Assembly (NCBI GenBank): GCA_017400135.1 | Contig: JAFPVJ010000012.1 | Location: 1-64,000 of the forward strand | Origin: Bacteroidales bacterium | GTDB taxonomy: Bacteria; Bacteroidota; Bacteroidia; Bacteroidales; UBA932 | Direction: 5' to 3' | Length of the DNA stretch: 64,000 nt | Part shown: one piece after another, positions 18,251 through 25,696 of the stretch | How the letters are laid out: each line of letters begins with the position of its first letter | Numbering within the stretch: position 1 is the stretch's first letter | Program-made: the position numbers and the translations under genes | The notes under the pieces: generated by a model | What the model was told of the DNA's origin: nothing | The model's database searches: none | Seen by the model: the letters and a program-made list of their open reading frames with translations, nothing else

Positions 18251-18286
18251 ATGTCAGGTTCACGGTCAAAAATGTCGGGTTCACGG
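18251..18286 (+). promoter_or_regulatory. Double-repeat operator, copy 2
   Basis: ATGTCAGGTTCACGG (18251-18265) and ATGTCGGGTTCACGG (18272-18286) repeat with a 21-nt period. The -7 box TATTTTTG (18318-18325) begins after exactly 31 nt, and the lipoprotein ATG is at 18365. The site also lies upstream of the divergent kinase promoter, so autoregulation is possible. Confidence 0.7.
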
Positions 18287-18317
18287 AAACAAAATTGCTC
18301 TGGTCACAGATCGGAGT

Positions 18318-18325
18318 TATTTTTG
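18318..18325 (+). promoter_or_regulatory. -7 element of the lipoprotein operon
   Basis: TATTTTTG matches TAnnTTTG. No -33 TTTG is seen at the usual distance, as expected for an activator-dependent promoter served by the double repeat upstream. Confidence 0.5.
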
Positions 18326-18364
18326 TTGCCCAAAAACAACTCTAGAAACTAATTGATAAATACA

Positions 18365-19021
18365 ATGAATAACAAACGAGGATTAGTGTTCTTGGCCTGC
18401 TTGATAAATGTCGTTGCATGCACGCAGTCAAATCTTGAGGTGGAACATTTCAACGATGATAATGCAGGGGAGTATGCATTGGCGTCTGCACAATTAAAGA
18501 GCATGCAATTGGACTTGAATGGTGATGGTCTTTGCAGCTCAAATCTCCTGGACGAACTGACACTAAAAGGTAGTGGCAATGGCAATCTTGGCAGGATAAG
18601 CAGTATCTACGGGCAGGCGGGAAGTATCCAAAAGGCGGACTACCCTGATATGCCGTATAAGATTGTTCTGGCCTTTCCGATGCAACATGTCGATAAATAT
18701 GTTGAAACTCAGGAGGTCACTATGCGAGATGCCGATCATCGAGATTTCATATTCGAATATGTTATTTCCCAAGATGGCAGCTACAAGATCAACCTTACTC
18801 CCGAGGTGGACTGGAGTATTTTCCCACAGCCTTATATGGCAGGTGGTACGCAATGGGATTTCAATTATCTGAACTATACTGGCCCTCAGGTTTATAATAT
18901 AGATATTGATAACGGCTGGATCAAGGCGACGGTAGATCTTCCCTTCTATGATTTTGCAACCGACAAGTGCTTTATTCTACCTGTAAGATTGGAATACAAG
19001 CGTGTCGCTTGGCCTGTTTAA
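18365..19021 (+). CDS. Lipoprotein of the two-component regulon, unknown
   Basis: From the ATG at 18365 the protein has 218 residues, with a lipoprotein signal ending NVVACTQ. A short acidic segment follows, then a soluble domain with several aromatic-rich strands (IVLAFPM, FIFEYVIS, WSIFPQPY, WDFNYLNYTG). No known family is evident. It heads an operon with a small outer-membrane-type protein 18 nt downstream and is preceded by the double-repeat operator. The composition is more AT-rich than the kinase gene next door. Envelope location and regulation by LytTR are inferred. Confidence 0.65.
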   Translation: MNNKRGLVFLACLINVVACTQSNLEVEHFNDDNAGEYALASAQLKSMQLDLNGDGLCSSNLLDELTLKGSGNGNLGRISSIYGQAGSIQKADYPDMPYKIVLAFPMQHVDKYVETQEVTMRDADHRDFIFEYVISQDGSYKINLTPEVDWSIFPQPYMAGGTQWDFNYLNYTGPQVYNIDIDNGWIKATVDLPFYDFATDKCFILPVRLEYKRVAWPV

Positions 19022-19039
19022 TGCTTATTCAAATAAACC

Positions 19040-19552
19040 ATGAAAAAACAGTTTTTGATCATCCTGTCACTTTTTGTTTTGACTGTCAGTTTGAATGCCC
19101 AGAATGAAATTCCGGCTTACCGGGCTACGGGATATAAAGGCAGCGTGTCAGTGACCGATATGGGTCTCCTTTGGAACGGTGTGGAGACTTCACAGGGATA
19201 TATGCTCAACGACCGGTTCTATCTGGGTGGCGGGGCAGGTATGCTCATCGGAGCCGTAGGGAAGGTCGCCTATGCGGGCCGCGTCTTTGCGGATGTCCAG
19301 TCATACTGGTTCCCCCACAAAAGCACGCTGACTTCCGGAATCCGTGTGGGATATCTGCGGAATTTTTCCGGAGAAACCGATAATCTGGAAGCGGACATCA
19401 CCGTCGGTTGGAGTTGGGGGCTTGCCTCGGGACACGGACTCTCTGTGAATGCCGGCCTGTGTGCCGTATTTCCGGCAGGCATTTCATACGTGGCCATCAA
19501 TTTGCCCCACGTGAGTCTGGCTCCGGTTCTCTCAGTTGCATTTGAATTCTAG
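19040..19552 (+). CDS. Small outer-membrane beta-barrel-like protein
   Basis: This 170-residue protein has a signal peptide cleaved after about residue 20 (SLNAQ). Alternating amphipathic strands rich in Gly and aromatics follow, ending in SVAFEF, the Phe-terminal strand typical of outer-membrane barrels. It would span the outer membrane with about eight strands. It follows the lipoprotein gene closely and probably shares its LytTR-controlled transcript. A weak hairpin follows the stop. Function unknown. Confidence 0.65.
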   Translation: MKKQFLIILSLFVLTVSLNAQNEIPAYRATGYKGSVSVTDMGLLWNGVETSQGYMLNDRFYLGGGAGMLIGAVGKVAYAGRVFADVQSYWFPHKSTLTSGIRVGYLRNFSGETDNLEADITVGWSWGLASGHGLSVNAGLCAVFPAGISYVAINLPHVSLAPVLSVAFEF

Positions 19553-19611
19553 ACTTCGGTAAAAACCTGAAAAGAGAATACAGACCAGATTCTCTCCCGT
19601 CTGGGTCGGGG

Positions 19612-19642
19612 TTTGAATAATAGCGGAAATTTGCTACCTTTA
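19612..19642 (+). promoter_or_regulatory. Promoter of the kdgK operon
   Basis: A -33 TTTG (19612-19615) and a -7-like TACCTTTA (19635-19642) are spaced 19 nt. A 10-bp palindrome TGTGCGCACA (19656-19665) lies just past the expected start point and could be an operator. Confidence 0.55.
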
Positions 19643-19699
19643 CAAATTGAGCGCATGTGCGCACAAAAAAAGTAAAGAAAGTAACAAAACCGCAATATC

Positions 19700-20779
19700 A
19701 TGAACATTCCCCTTAAACCCAATTGCAAATACGCGCTGCTGGTCCCCACCAGCATCGGTCTGCGCGTGACGCCCGAGGCCGGCCAGCCGGTCCACAGCAG
19801 CGACCTGTTCCACCTCCAGGCGACCAGCGCCGAGACCAACGTCGCGAGCATTTCGTCCTACCTCGGCCTGCCCGTCAAGGTCCTCACGACCTTCGTCAAG
19901 GGCAGCCCGTTCGCCCATTTCATCAAGGCCAACCTCCGCAGCCGCGGAATGGATTTCGAAGGTCCTGAAGTGGAGCAGGGAGGCCCCTGGGGCTACCGCC
20001 ACCAGATCAACGTCGCCGACAGCGGCTACGGCAGCCGCGGACCCCGTGTCTGGAACGACCGCGCCGGGGAAGTGGGCCGCACCCTGGATGTCAAGGACTT
20101 CGACCTGGACCGCATCTTCGGCCAGGAAGGCGTGCAGATCATCCATCTGTCCGGCCTGATCGGCGCCTTGAGCCCGCAGACCAGCCGTTTCTGCCTGGAG
20201 CTGGCCCGCGCCGCCAAGAAGTATGGTACGCGCATCAGCTTCGACCTGAACTATCGCGCCTCCTTCTGGAAGGGCCGGGAGCAGGAGCTTCACGACATCT
20301 TCTCCGAGATCGCGAGCTACGCCGACATCCTGATCGGCAACGAGGAGGACTTCCAACTCTGCCTAGGCATCGAAGGCCCGGAGGCCGGCGGCAAGGACAT
20401 TGCGGCCAAGATCGACAGCTTCAAGGAGATGATCCGCCGCGTCCGGGAGCACTATCCCAACGCCAAGGTTTATGGCACGACGCTGCGCCAGGTCAACCAT
20501 ACCAACAGCCACAACTGGGGCGCCATCCTGCTCGCCGGGGAAGACTGGACCGTCATTCCGCCGCGCGAGATCCACGTCCTGGACCGCATCGGCGGCGGCG
20601 ACGGCTTCGTGGGTGGCTTGCTGTACGGCATCCTGAAGGGCTGGGAAGGCGAAAAGTGCGCCCAGTTCGGATGGGCCAGCGGCGCGCTGGCGACCACCTT
20701 CCTCACCGACTACGCCCAGCCGGCCGACGAGGAGCAGATCTGGAGCATCTGGCAGGGCAACGCACGCGTAAAGAGATAG
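19700..20779 (+). CDS. kdgK: 2-dehydro-3-deoxygluconate (KDG) kinase, PfkB family
   Basis: This 359-residue sugar kinase should phosphorylate 2-keto-3-deoxy-D-gluconate to KDPG in hexuronate/gluconate breakdown. PfkB features are visible: an N-terminal substrate-lid region (SAETNVASISSYLGLPVKVLTTF), ISFDLNYRASFW, ILIGNEEDF, and the C-terminal anion-hole/catalytic motif IGGGDGFVGGLLYG with the base Asp. The FDLNYR...NEEDF spacing is characteristic of KDG kinases among PfkB proteins. It begins an operon with a LarA-family enzyme 4 nt downstream, then pdxB and gnd. Confidence 0.85.
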   Translation: MNIPLKPNCKYALLVPTSIGLRVTPEAGQPVHSSDLFHLQATSAETNVASISSYLGLPVKVLTTFVKGSPFAHFIKANLRSRGMDFEGPEVEQGGPWGYRHQINVADSGYGSRGPRVWNDRAGEVGRTLDVKDFDLDRIFGQEGVQIIHLSGLIGALSPQTSRFCLELARAAKKYGTRISFDLNYRASFWKGREQELHDIFSEIASYADILIGNEEDFQLCLGIEGPEAGGKDIAAKIDSFKEMIRRVREHYPNAKVYGTTLRQVNHTNSHNWGAILLAGEDWTVIPPREIHVLDRIGGGDGFVGGLLYGILKGWEGEKCAQFGWASGALATTFLTDYAQPADEEQIWSIWQGNARVKR

Positions 20780-20783
20780 AGCC

Positions 20784-22064
20784 ATGATGTATTTTGAAAG
20801 GGGGTCCAAGACGGATGTCATCACAGCCGCGGATACCCGGGCGATCCTGAAGCAGGTGTTCGACGCGATGGGCCCCAAGAAACGGGTGATGGCCATCCCG
20901 CCGGATTTCACGCGTTTCAATTCCTACGCCGGTCCCATCACCGAGATGATCTATGATTATTACGGGGACACGCTGACGGACGTGATGCCCGCCCTCGGCA
21001 CCCATTCGCCGATGACGCCGGAGCAGATCAAGGCCATGTTCGGCCATCTCCCGGCGGACAAGGTGCGGGTCCACGACTGGCGCAACGATGTCGTCACCAT
21101 CGGCACCGTGCCCGGTTCCTACGTCAAGGAGGTTTCCGAGGGCAAGCTCGACTATGAGATGAACGTCCAGGTCAACAAACTGCTCCTGGACCCGTCCTTC
21201 GACCTGATCCTGTCCGTCGGCCAGGTCGTGCCCCACGAGGTGATCGGCATGGCCAATTATACCAAGAACATTTTCGTCGGCGTCGGCGGCTCGGATTTCA
21301 TCAACAAGAGCCATTTCATCGGGGCCAGTTACGGCATGGAGCGCATCATGGGGCGCGCGAAGAGTCCGGTGCGCGACGTGTTCGAGTATGCGAAGGTGCA
21401 TTACCTGAGCCAGGTTCCCATCGTGTATGTGCTGACGGTGCGGGCCAAGGATGACGCCACGGGCGAAATGGTTACCCGCGGCCTGTTCATCGGGGACGAT
21501 TTCGAATGCTTCCGCAAGGCGGCCGAGCTCTCGCTGGAGACCAACTTCATCATGGTGGACCACGAGATGAAAAAGTGCATCGTCTATCTCGATCCCGAGG
21601 AATTCAAGAGCACCTGGCTGGGCAATAAGGCGGTGTACCGCACCCGGATGGCGCTCGCCGACGACGGCGACCTGATCGTACTCGCACCGGCGCTGAAAGA
21701 ATTCGGAGAAGACAAGACCATCGACGGCCTGATCCGCAAATATGGCTACAAGGGCACGCCGCACACCCTCGAGTGCACGGCGGCCAACCAGGACCTGCAG
21801 GACAACCTGGGCGCTTCCGCACACCTGATTCACGGTTCATCCGAAGGCCGTTTCCGCATCACCTATTGCCCCGGCCCCGACATGTCGAAAGAGGAAATCG
21901 AGGGCGTGGGCTTCCAGTATTGCCCTTACGAGGAGATGGTTGCCCGTTATCCCGTCGAGACCTTCAAGGACGGCTGGAACACGATGCCGGACGGCGAAGA
22001 GATCTATTATATTTCCAATCCGGCGCTGGGCCTCTGGGCCTATCCGGACCGTTTCAAGGATTAG
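20784..22064 (+). CDS. LarA-family (DUF2088) nickel-pincer racemase/epimerase
   Basis: This 426-residue protein belongs to the lactate racemase (LarA) superfamily, which uses a lysine-linked nickel-pincer nucleotide to racemise or epimerise hydroxy acids. All cofactor residues can be placed: His74 in GTHSPMT, His151 in PHEVIGM, Lys161 exactly 10 residues later and His177 a further 16 on, the same spacing as His174/Lys184/His200 of Lactobacillus LarA. Its place directly after KDG kinase and before gnd suggests a sugar-acid epimerase (for example of gluconate-type acids) rather than lactate racemase. It depends on LarB/C/E maturation genes, none of which are in this window. Confidence 0.8.
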   Translation: MMYFERGSKTDVITAADTRAILKQVFDAMGPKKRVMAIPPDFTRFNSYAGPITEMIYDYYGDTLTDVMPALGTHSPMTPEQIKAMFGHLPADKVRVHDWRNDVVTIGTVPGSYVKEVSEGKLDYEMNVQVNKLLLDPSFDLILSVGQVVPHEVIGMANYTKNIFVGVGGSDFINKSHFIGASYGMERIMGRAKSPVRDVFEYAKVHYLSQVPIVYVLTVRAKDDATGEMVTRGLFIGDDFECFRKAAELSLETNFIMVDHEMKKCIVYLDPEEFKSTWLGNKAVYRTRMALADDGDLIVLAPALKEFGEDKTIDGLIRKYGYKGTPHTLECTAANQDLQDNLGASAHLIHGSSEGRFRITYCPGPDMSKEEIEGVGFQYCPYEEMVARYPVETFKDGWNTMPDGEEIYYISNPALGLWAYPDRFKD

Positions 22065-23198
22065 ATGAAAATCGTCTGCGACAATAAGATTCCCTTTCTG
22101 AAAGGGGTCCTGGAGCCCTTTGCGGAAGTCGTATATCTGCCGGGCAAGGAGACGACCCCGGAGGTCGTGCGGGACGCCGATGCGCTGATTACCCGCACGC
22201 GGACGATCTGCAACGAAGCGCTCCTGAAGGACTCGAAAGTCAAGGTCATCGCGACCGCGACCATCGGCTTCGACCACATCGACACGGCCTGGTGCGAGGC
22301 GAACGGGATCGTCTGGAAGAATGCCCCCGGCTGTAATTCCTGGTCGGTGGAGCAGTACATCGCTTCCGTGCTGGTGACCCTGGCGCGGAACTACGGATTC
22401 GACCTGGCGGAAAAGACGCTGGGCGTCGTGGGCGTGGGCAATGTCGGCAGCAAGGTGGCCCGGGTGGCCTCCCTGCTGGGGATGAAGGTCCTGCTCAACG
22501 ATCCGCCCCGGGCGCGCCGGGAGGGCCCCGATGCCTTCGTCAGCCTGGATGAGGTCTGCGCGGAGAGCGACATCATAACGGTCCATGTTCCCCTGCAAAA
22601 GGAGGATCCCGATGCGACCTGGCACCTTTTCGACCGGGCGCGGCTGGCGTCTCTCCGGCCGGACCAGATTCTGATCAACTCGTCCCGCGGTCCCGTGGTG
22701 GACAACCGGGCGCTGAAGGATACGCTGCAGGGCGGCGGCCTGCTGACCGCGGTGCTGGACGTGTGGGAAGGGGAACCGCAACTCGATCCCGAGCTGGTCT
22801 GGGCCCTGGCGATCTCCACGCCCCACATCGCCGGCTATTCCGCCGACGGCAAGGCCAACGGGACGACCATGAGCGTGCAGACGGTGGCCCGCGAGCTGGG
22901 ATTGCCCCTGACCGACTGGGTCGCTAGCGGCATCCCCGCACCGGCACAGGCGCTGACATTCACCCTTGACGCGACGGGCAAGTCGCTGCAGGAGGTCCTG
23001 ACGGAGGCCATCCTCCATACATACGACGTCTCGCAGGATAGCAATGCCTTGCGCGGCGCCCTGGACCAGTTCGAGAAGCTGCGCGGCGACTATCCGGTGC
23101 GCCGCGAATTCACCGCCTTCACCCTGCGGCTGCAGGGCGGCACGCCGGAGATGGCCGAGCGCCTGGCGAAGATCGGCTTTAAAGTGGAAATCATTTAA
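22065..23198 (+). CDS. pdxB: 4-phosphoerythronate dehydrogenase
   Basis: This 377-residue enzyme oxidises 4-phospho-D-erythronate in de novo pyridoxal-phosphate synthesis. The N-terminal MKIVCDNKIPF, the NAD loop GVVGVGNVGSKV, the TATIGFDHID segment and the C-terminal dimerisation domain characteristic of PdxB (after SADGKANGTT) are all present. Catalytic Arg (NSSRGP), Glu (VWEGEP) and His (PHIAGYS) match the 2-hydroxyacid dehydrogenase family. It begins immediately after the LarA stop codon without spacing, so it is translationally coupled to a sugar-acid operon. Confidence 0.92.
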   Translation: MKIVCDNKIPFLKGVLEPFAEVVYLPGKETTPEVVRDADALITRTRTICNEALLKDSKVKVIATATIGFDHIDTAWCEANGIVWKNAPGCNSWSVEQYIASVLVTLARNYGFDLAEKTLGVVGVGNVGSKVARVASLLGMKVLLNDPPRARREGPDAFVSLDEVCAESDIITVHVPLQKEDPDATWHLFDRARLASLRPDQILINSSRGPVVDNRALKDTLQGGGLLTAVLDVWEGEPQLDPELVWALAISTPHIAGYSADGKANGTTMSVQTVARELGLPLTDWVASGIPAPAQALTFTLDATGKSLQEVLTEAILHTYDVSQDSNALRGALDQFEKLRGDYPVRREFTAFTLRLQGGTPEMAERLAKIGFKVEII

Positions 23199-23210
23199 AA
23201 TCAATTCTAT

Positions 23211-24668
23211 ATGAAAGCAAAATCGGATATCGGCCTGGTCGGTCTCGCCGTGATGGGCGAGAACCTCGTGCTCAATATGGAGAGCAAGGGATTCCAGGTC
23301 AGCGTGTTCAACCGCACGGTTGAGAAGGTGGACAAGTTCGTGACCGGTCGCGGCGCCGGCAAGAACATCGTCGGTACGCATTCGCTCGAAGAGCTGGTCG
23401 CCTCGTTGGAGAAGCCCCGCCGGGTGTTCCTGATGGTCAAGGCCGGCCAGCCGGTCGACGACTTCATCGACAAGCTCATTCCCCTGATGGAGCCGGGCGA
23501 CATCATCATCGATGGCGGTAATTCCCATTTCCCGGACACTGCACGCCGCACGGCGTATGTCGAGAGCAAGGGCCTGCTGTACATCGGCACCGGCGTTTCC
23601 GGCGGTGAGGAAGGCGCCCTGAAGGGCCCTTCGATGATGCCCGGCGGATCGCCCGCGGCCTGGCCGGCCGTGAAACCCATTTTCCAGGGCATCTGCGCCA
23701 AGGTGGCCGACGGCTCGCCCTGCTGCGACTGGGTGGGTGAAGGCGGCGCCGGCCATTTCGTAAAAATGGTCCACAACGGCATCGAGTACGGCGACATCCA
23801 GCTGATCTGCGAGTGCTATCAGATCATGAAGGACTACCTCGGCATGACCAACGAGGAAATGCACGAGACCTTCGCCGAATGGAACCGGGGCGACCTGGAC
23901 AGCTATCTGATCGAGATCACCCGCGACATCCTCGCGAAGAAGGATGAGGACGGCAAATATGTGCTGGACTACATCCTCGACACCGCCGGCCAGAAGGGTA
24001 CCGGCAAGTGGACGGCGATCGCATCCCTGGACCAGGGCGTGCCGCTCACGCTGATCGGCGAGTCGGTATTCGCCCGCTGCCTGTCGGCCCAGAAGGAGGA
24101 GCGCGTGGCCGCTTCCAAGGTGCTGGAAGGCCCGAAGGGCGTGAAGTTCACGGGCGACCGGGCCGCGTTCCTGGAGGACCTGCGCAAGGCGCTCTTCGCC
24201 GCGAAGGTGGTCTCCTACGCGCAGGGCTACACCCTGATGCGTTCGGCCGCGAAGGAGTACGGCTGGAACCTCAACTACGGCGGCATCGCCCTGATGTGGC
24301 GTGGCGGCTGCATCATCCGCAGCGTCTTCCTGGGCAAGATCAAGGAGGCCTTCGACAAGGATCCGAACCTGGCGAACCTTCTGCTGGACAGCTACTTCCA
24401 GGGGAAGATGGCCGAGTCCCAGCAGAGCTGGCGCAACGTCGTCGCGGCGGCCGTCGTGAGCGGCATTCCCGCCCCGTCGCTCTCAGCCGCGCTCGAATAT
24501 TATGACGGCTATCGCTGCGAGCGCCTGCCGGCGAACCTGCTGCAGGCCCAGCGCGACTATTTCGGCGCGCACACTTACGAGCGCACCGACAAGCCGCGCG
24601 GCGAGTTCTTCCACACCAACTGGACGGGCCACGGCGGAGATACCGTTGCCGGCACCTACATCGCCTAG
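23211..24668 (+). CDS. gnd: 6-phosphogluconate dehydrogenase, decarboxylating
   Basis: This 485-residue enzyme converts 6-phosphogluconate and NADP+ to ribulose 5-phosphate, CO2 and NADPH. The cofactor motif GLAVMGENLVLNM at the N terminus, IIDGGNS, the substrate motif GVSGGEEGALKGPSMMPGG with catalytic Lys/Glu downstream (FVKMVHNGIEYGDIQ), and the C-terminal tail TNWTGHGG are all present, at normal length. It closes the kdgK-larA-pdxB-gnd run and overlaps the convergent GntR gene by 4 nt. No terminator fits between them. Confidence 0.95.
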   Translation: MKAKSDIGLVGLAVMGENLVLNMESKGFQVSVFNRTVEKVDKFVTGRGAGKNIVGTHSLEELVASLEKPRRVFLMVKAGQPVDDFIDKLIPLMEPGDIIIDGGNSHFPDTARRTAYVESKGLLYIGTGVSGGEEGALKGPSMMPGGSPAAWPAVKPIFQGICAKVADGSPCCDWVGEGGAGHFVKMVHNGIEYGDIQLICECYQIMKDYLGMTNEEMHETFAEWNRGDLDSYLIEITRDILAKKDEDGKYVLDYILDTAGQKGTGKWTAIASLDQGVPLTLIGESVFARCLSAQKEERVAASKVLEGPKGVKFTGDRAAFLEDLRKALFAAKVVSYAQGYTLMRSAAKEYGWNLNYGGIALMWRGGCIIRSVFLGKIKEAFDKDPNLANLLLDSYFQGKMAESQQSWRNVVAAAVVSGIPAPSLSAALEYYDGYRCERLPANLLQAQRDYFGAHTYERTDKPRGEFFHTNWTGHGGDTVAGTYIA

Positions 24669-25696
24669 AACGTGCTGCGGCGGGTGAGGTGGAAGTCGCA
24701 GTGGATCTTGGAGGGCTTTTTCTCGAGGATCATTTCACCGGCGAGGCGACCCATCTGGCGGAAATCGGCAGAAATGGTCGTCAATCCGCCGAGCACGATC
24801 TCATAAAGGTCGAACTCGTTGTAGGAAATGATGCGCACGTCCTTGCCGATGGCGAGGTTCTGTGACTTGATCTGCCGTGCCAGACCCGCCAGGCCGGAAT
24901 CCAATTGTGAATTCAGAATCAGGAAGGTGTCGCCCCTGCAAATGTGCGGGGGCGTCTCCGTCATATATTCGACCGGGATGCCGTGTTCCGCGCAGAAACG
25001 GTCGATGCCCTTCCGGATGCAGGACCCGTACAGGCTGCTGGGCATCGTGATGACTTTCAGCGGACGGGATGGCCTCAGACGGTCCAGACCCTGGGTCAGC
25101 CCATAATAGATGTCATTCTCGAAATCCTGATAAACGGCGCCGTAGTTGCCGGCATAGCCCGGAAGCAGACGGTCCAGCATGATCAGCTTGCGGTTGGGAA
25201 TGCGGGCCACCAGACGTCTCGCACGGGCCTGGGAGTCCTCATCCAGGGGGAAATGCGGCGTCACGACATAGTAGTCGTAGCGGTCCAGGTAGTTGTCCAG
25301 ATAGTATTCCAGCAACTCCAGGCTTTGATTATGGGTCAGAATCGTCAGTTCCGCCTTGTCGCCAAGGGTGTCCGCCAGAGAGTTGAAGAGGGTCTGCTTG
25401 TAGACGCTGATCTTGTCGAAAAGCACCAGAACGGACAGTTTGGCGTCGGGGTTGTCGTTGGCCACATAGAATCCTTTCCCCTGCTTCGGGACGATGAGTC
25501 CCTTCTCGCACAGGATGCCATAGACTTTCTTGACGGTTTCCTTGGAGATGCCCGTCCGGGCCGACAGGTCGTTCATCGAAGACAATTGCTCACCAGCAAC
25601 GAGGACGCCACCATGAATGGCGTCCTCGAACTGAGCGAGCAACTGTTTGTATAACGGTGTCTTGCTAGTTGGGTCTACTTGGATGTTGAGACTCAT
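24665..25696 (-). CDS. GntR regulator with LacI-like sensor domain
   Basis: Starting at the ATG at 25696 the protein has 343 residues. The N-terminal winged HTH (about 1-75: PLYKQLLAQFEDAIHGG, LSARTGISKETVKKVYGIL, GLIVPKQGKGFYV) is GntR type. The rest resembles a periplasmic-binding-protein fold as in LacI regulators and should bind a sugar ligand. The ATG overlaps the TGA of the lipoprotein gene upstream, so it is the last gene of that operon. It is the natural candidate to bind the shared 21-bp sequence at 29683-29703 and 47385-47405 and so link both operons of the locus. A TTG two codons upstream is less likely as start. Confidence 0.85.
   Translation of the reverse strand: MSLNIQVDPTSKTPLYKQLLAQFEDAIHGGVLVAGEQLSSMNDLSARTGISKETVKKVYGILCEKGLIVPKQGKGFYVANDNPDAKLSVLVLFDKISVYKQTLFNSLADTLGDKAELTILTHNQSLELLEYYLDNYLDRYDYYVVTPHFPLDEDSQARARRLVARIPNRKLIMLDRLLPGYAGNYGAVYQDFENDIYYGLTQGLDRLRPSRPLKVITMPSSLYGSCIRKGIDRFCAEHGIPVEYMTETPPHICRGDTFLILNSQLDSGLAGLARQIKSQNLAIGKDVRIISYNEFDLYEIVLGGLTTISADFRQMGRLAGEMILEKKPSKIHCDFHLTRRSTF

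Noticed and set aside
16027-18286. Inverted repeats flanking the two-component genes as transposon ends
   Set aside because: Each copy is a double repeat with fixed 31-nt spacing to a promoter, and no transposase or target duplication is present. Regulator binding sites explain it better.
21837-23864. Long antisense frame over larA, pdxB and gnd
   Set aside because: All three genes on the + strand are intact and family-typical; the antisense product has no recognisable motifs.
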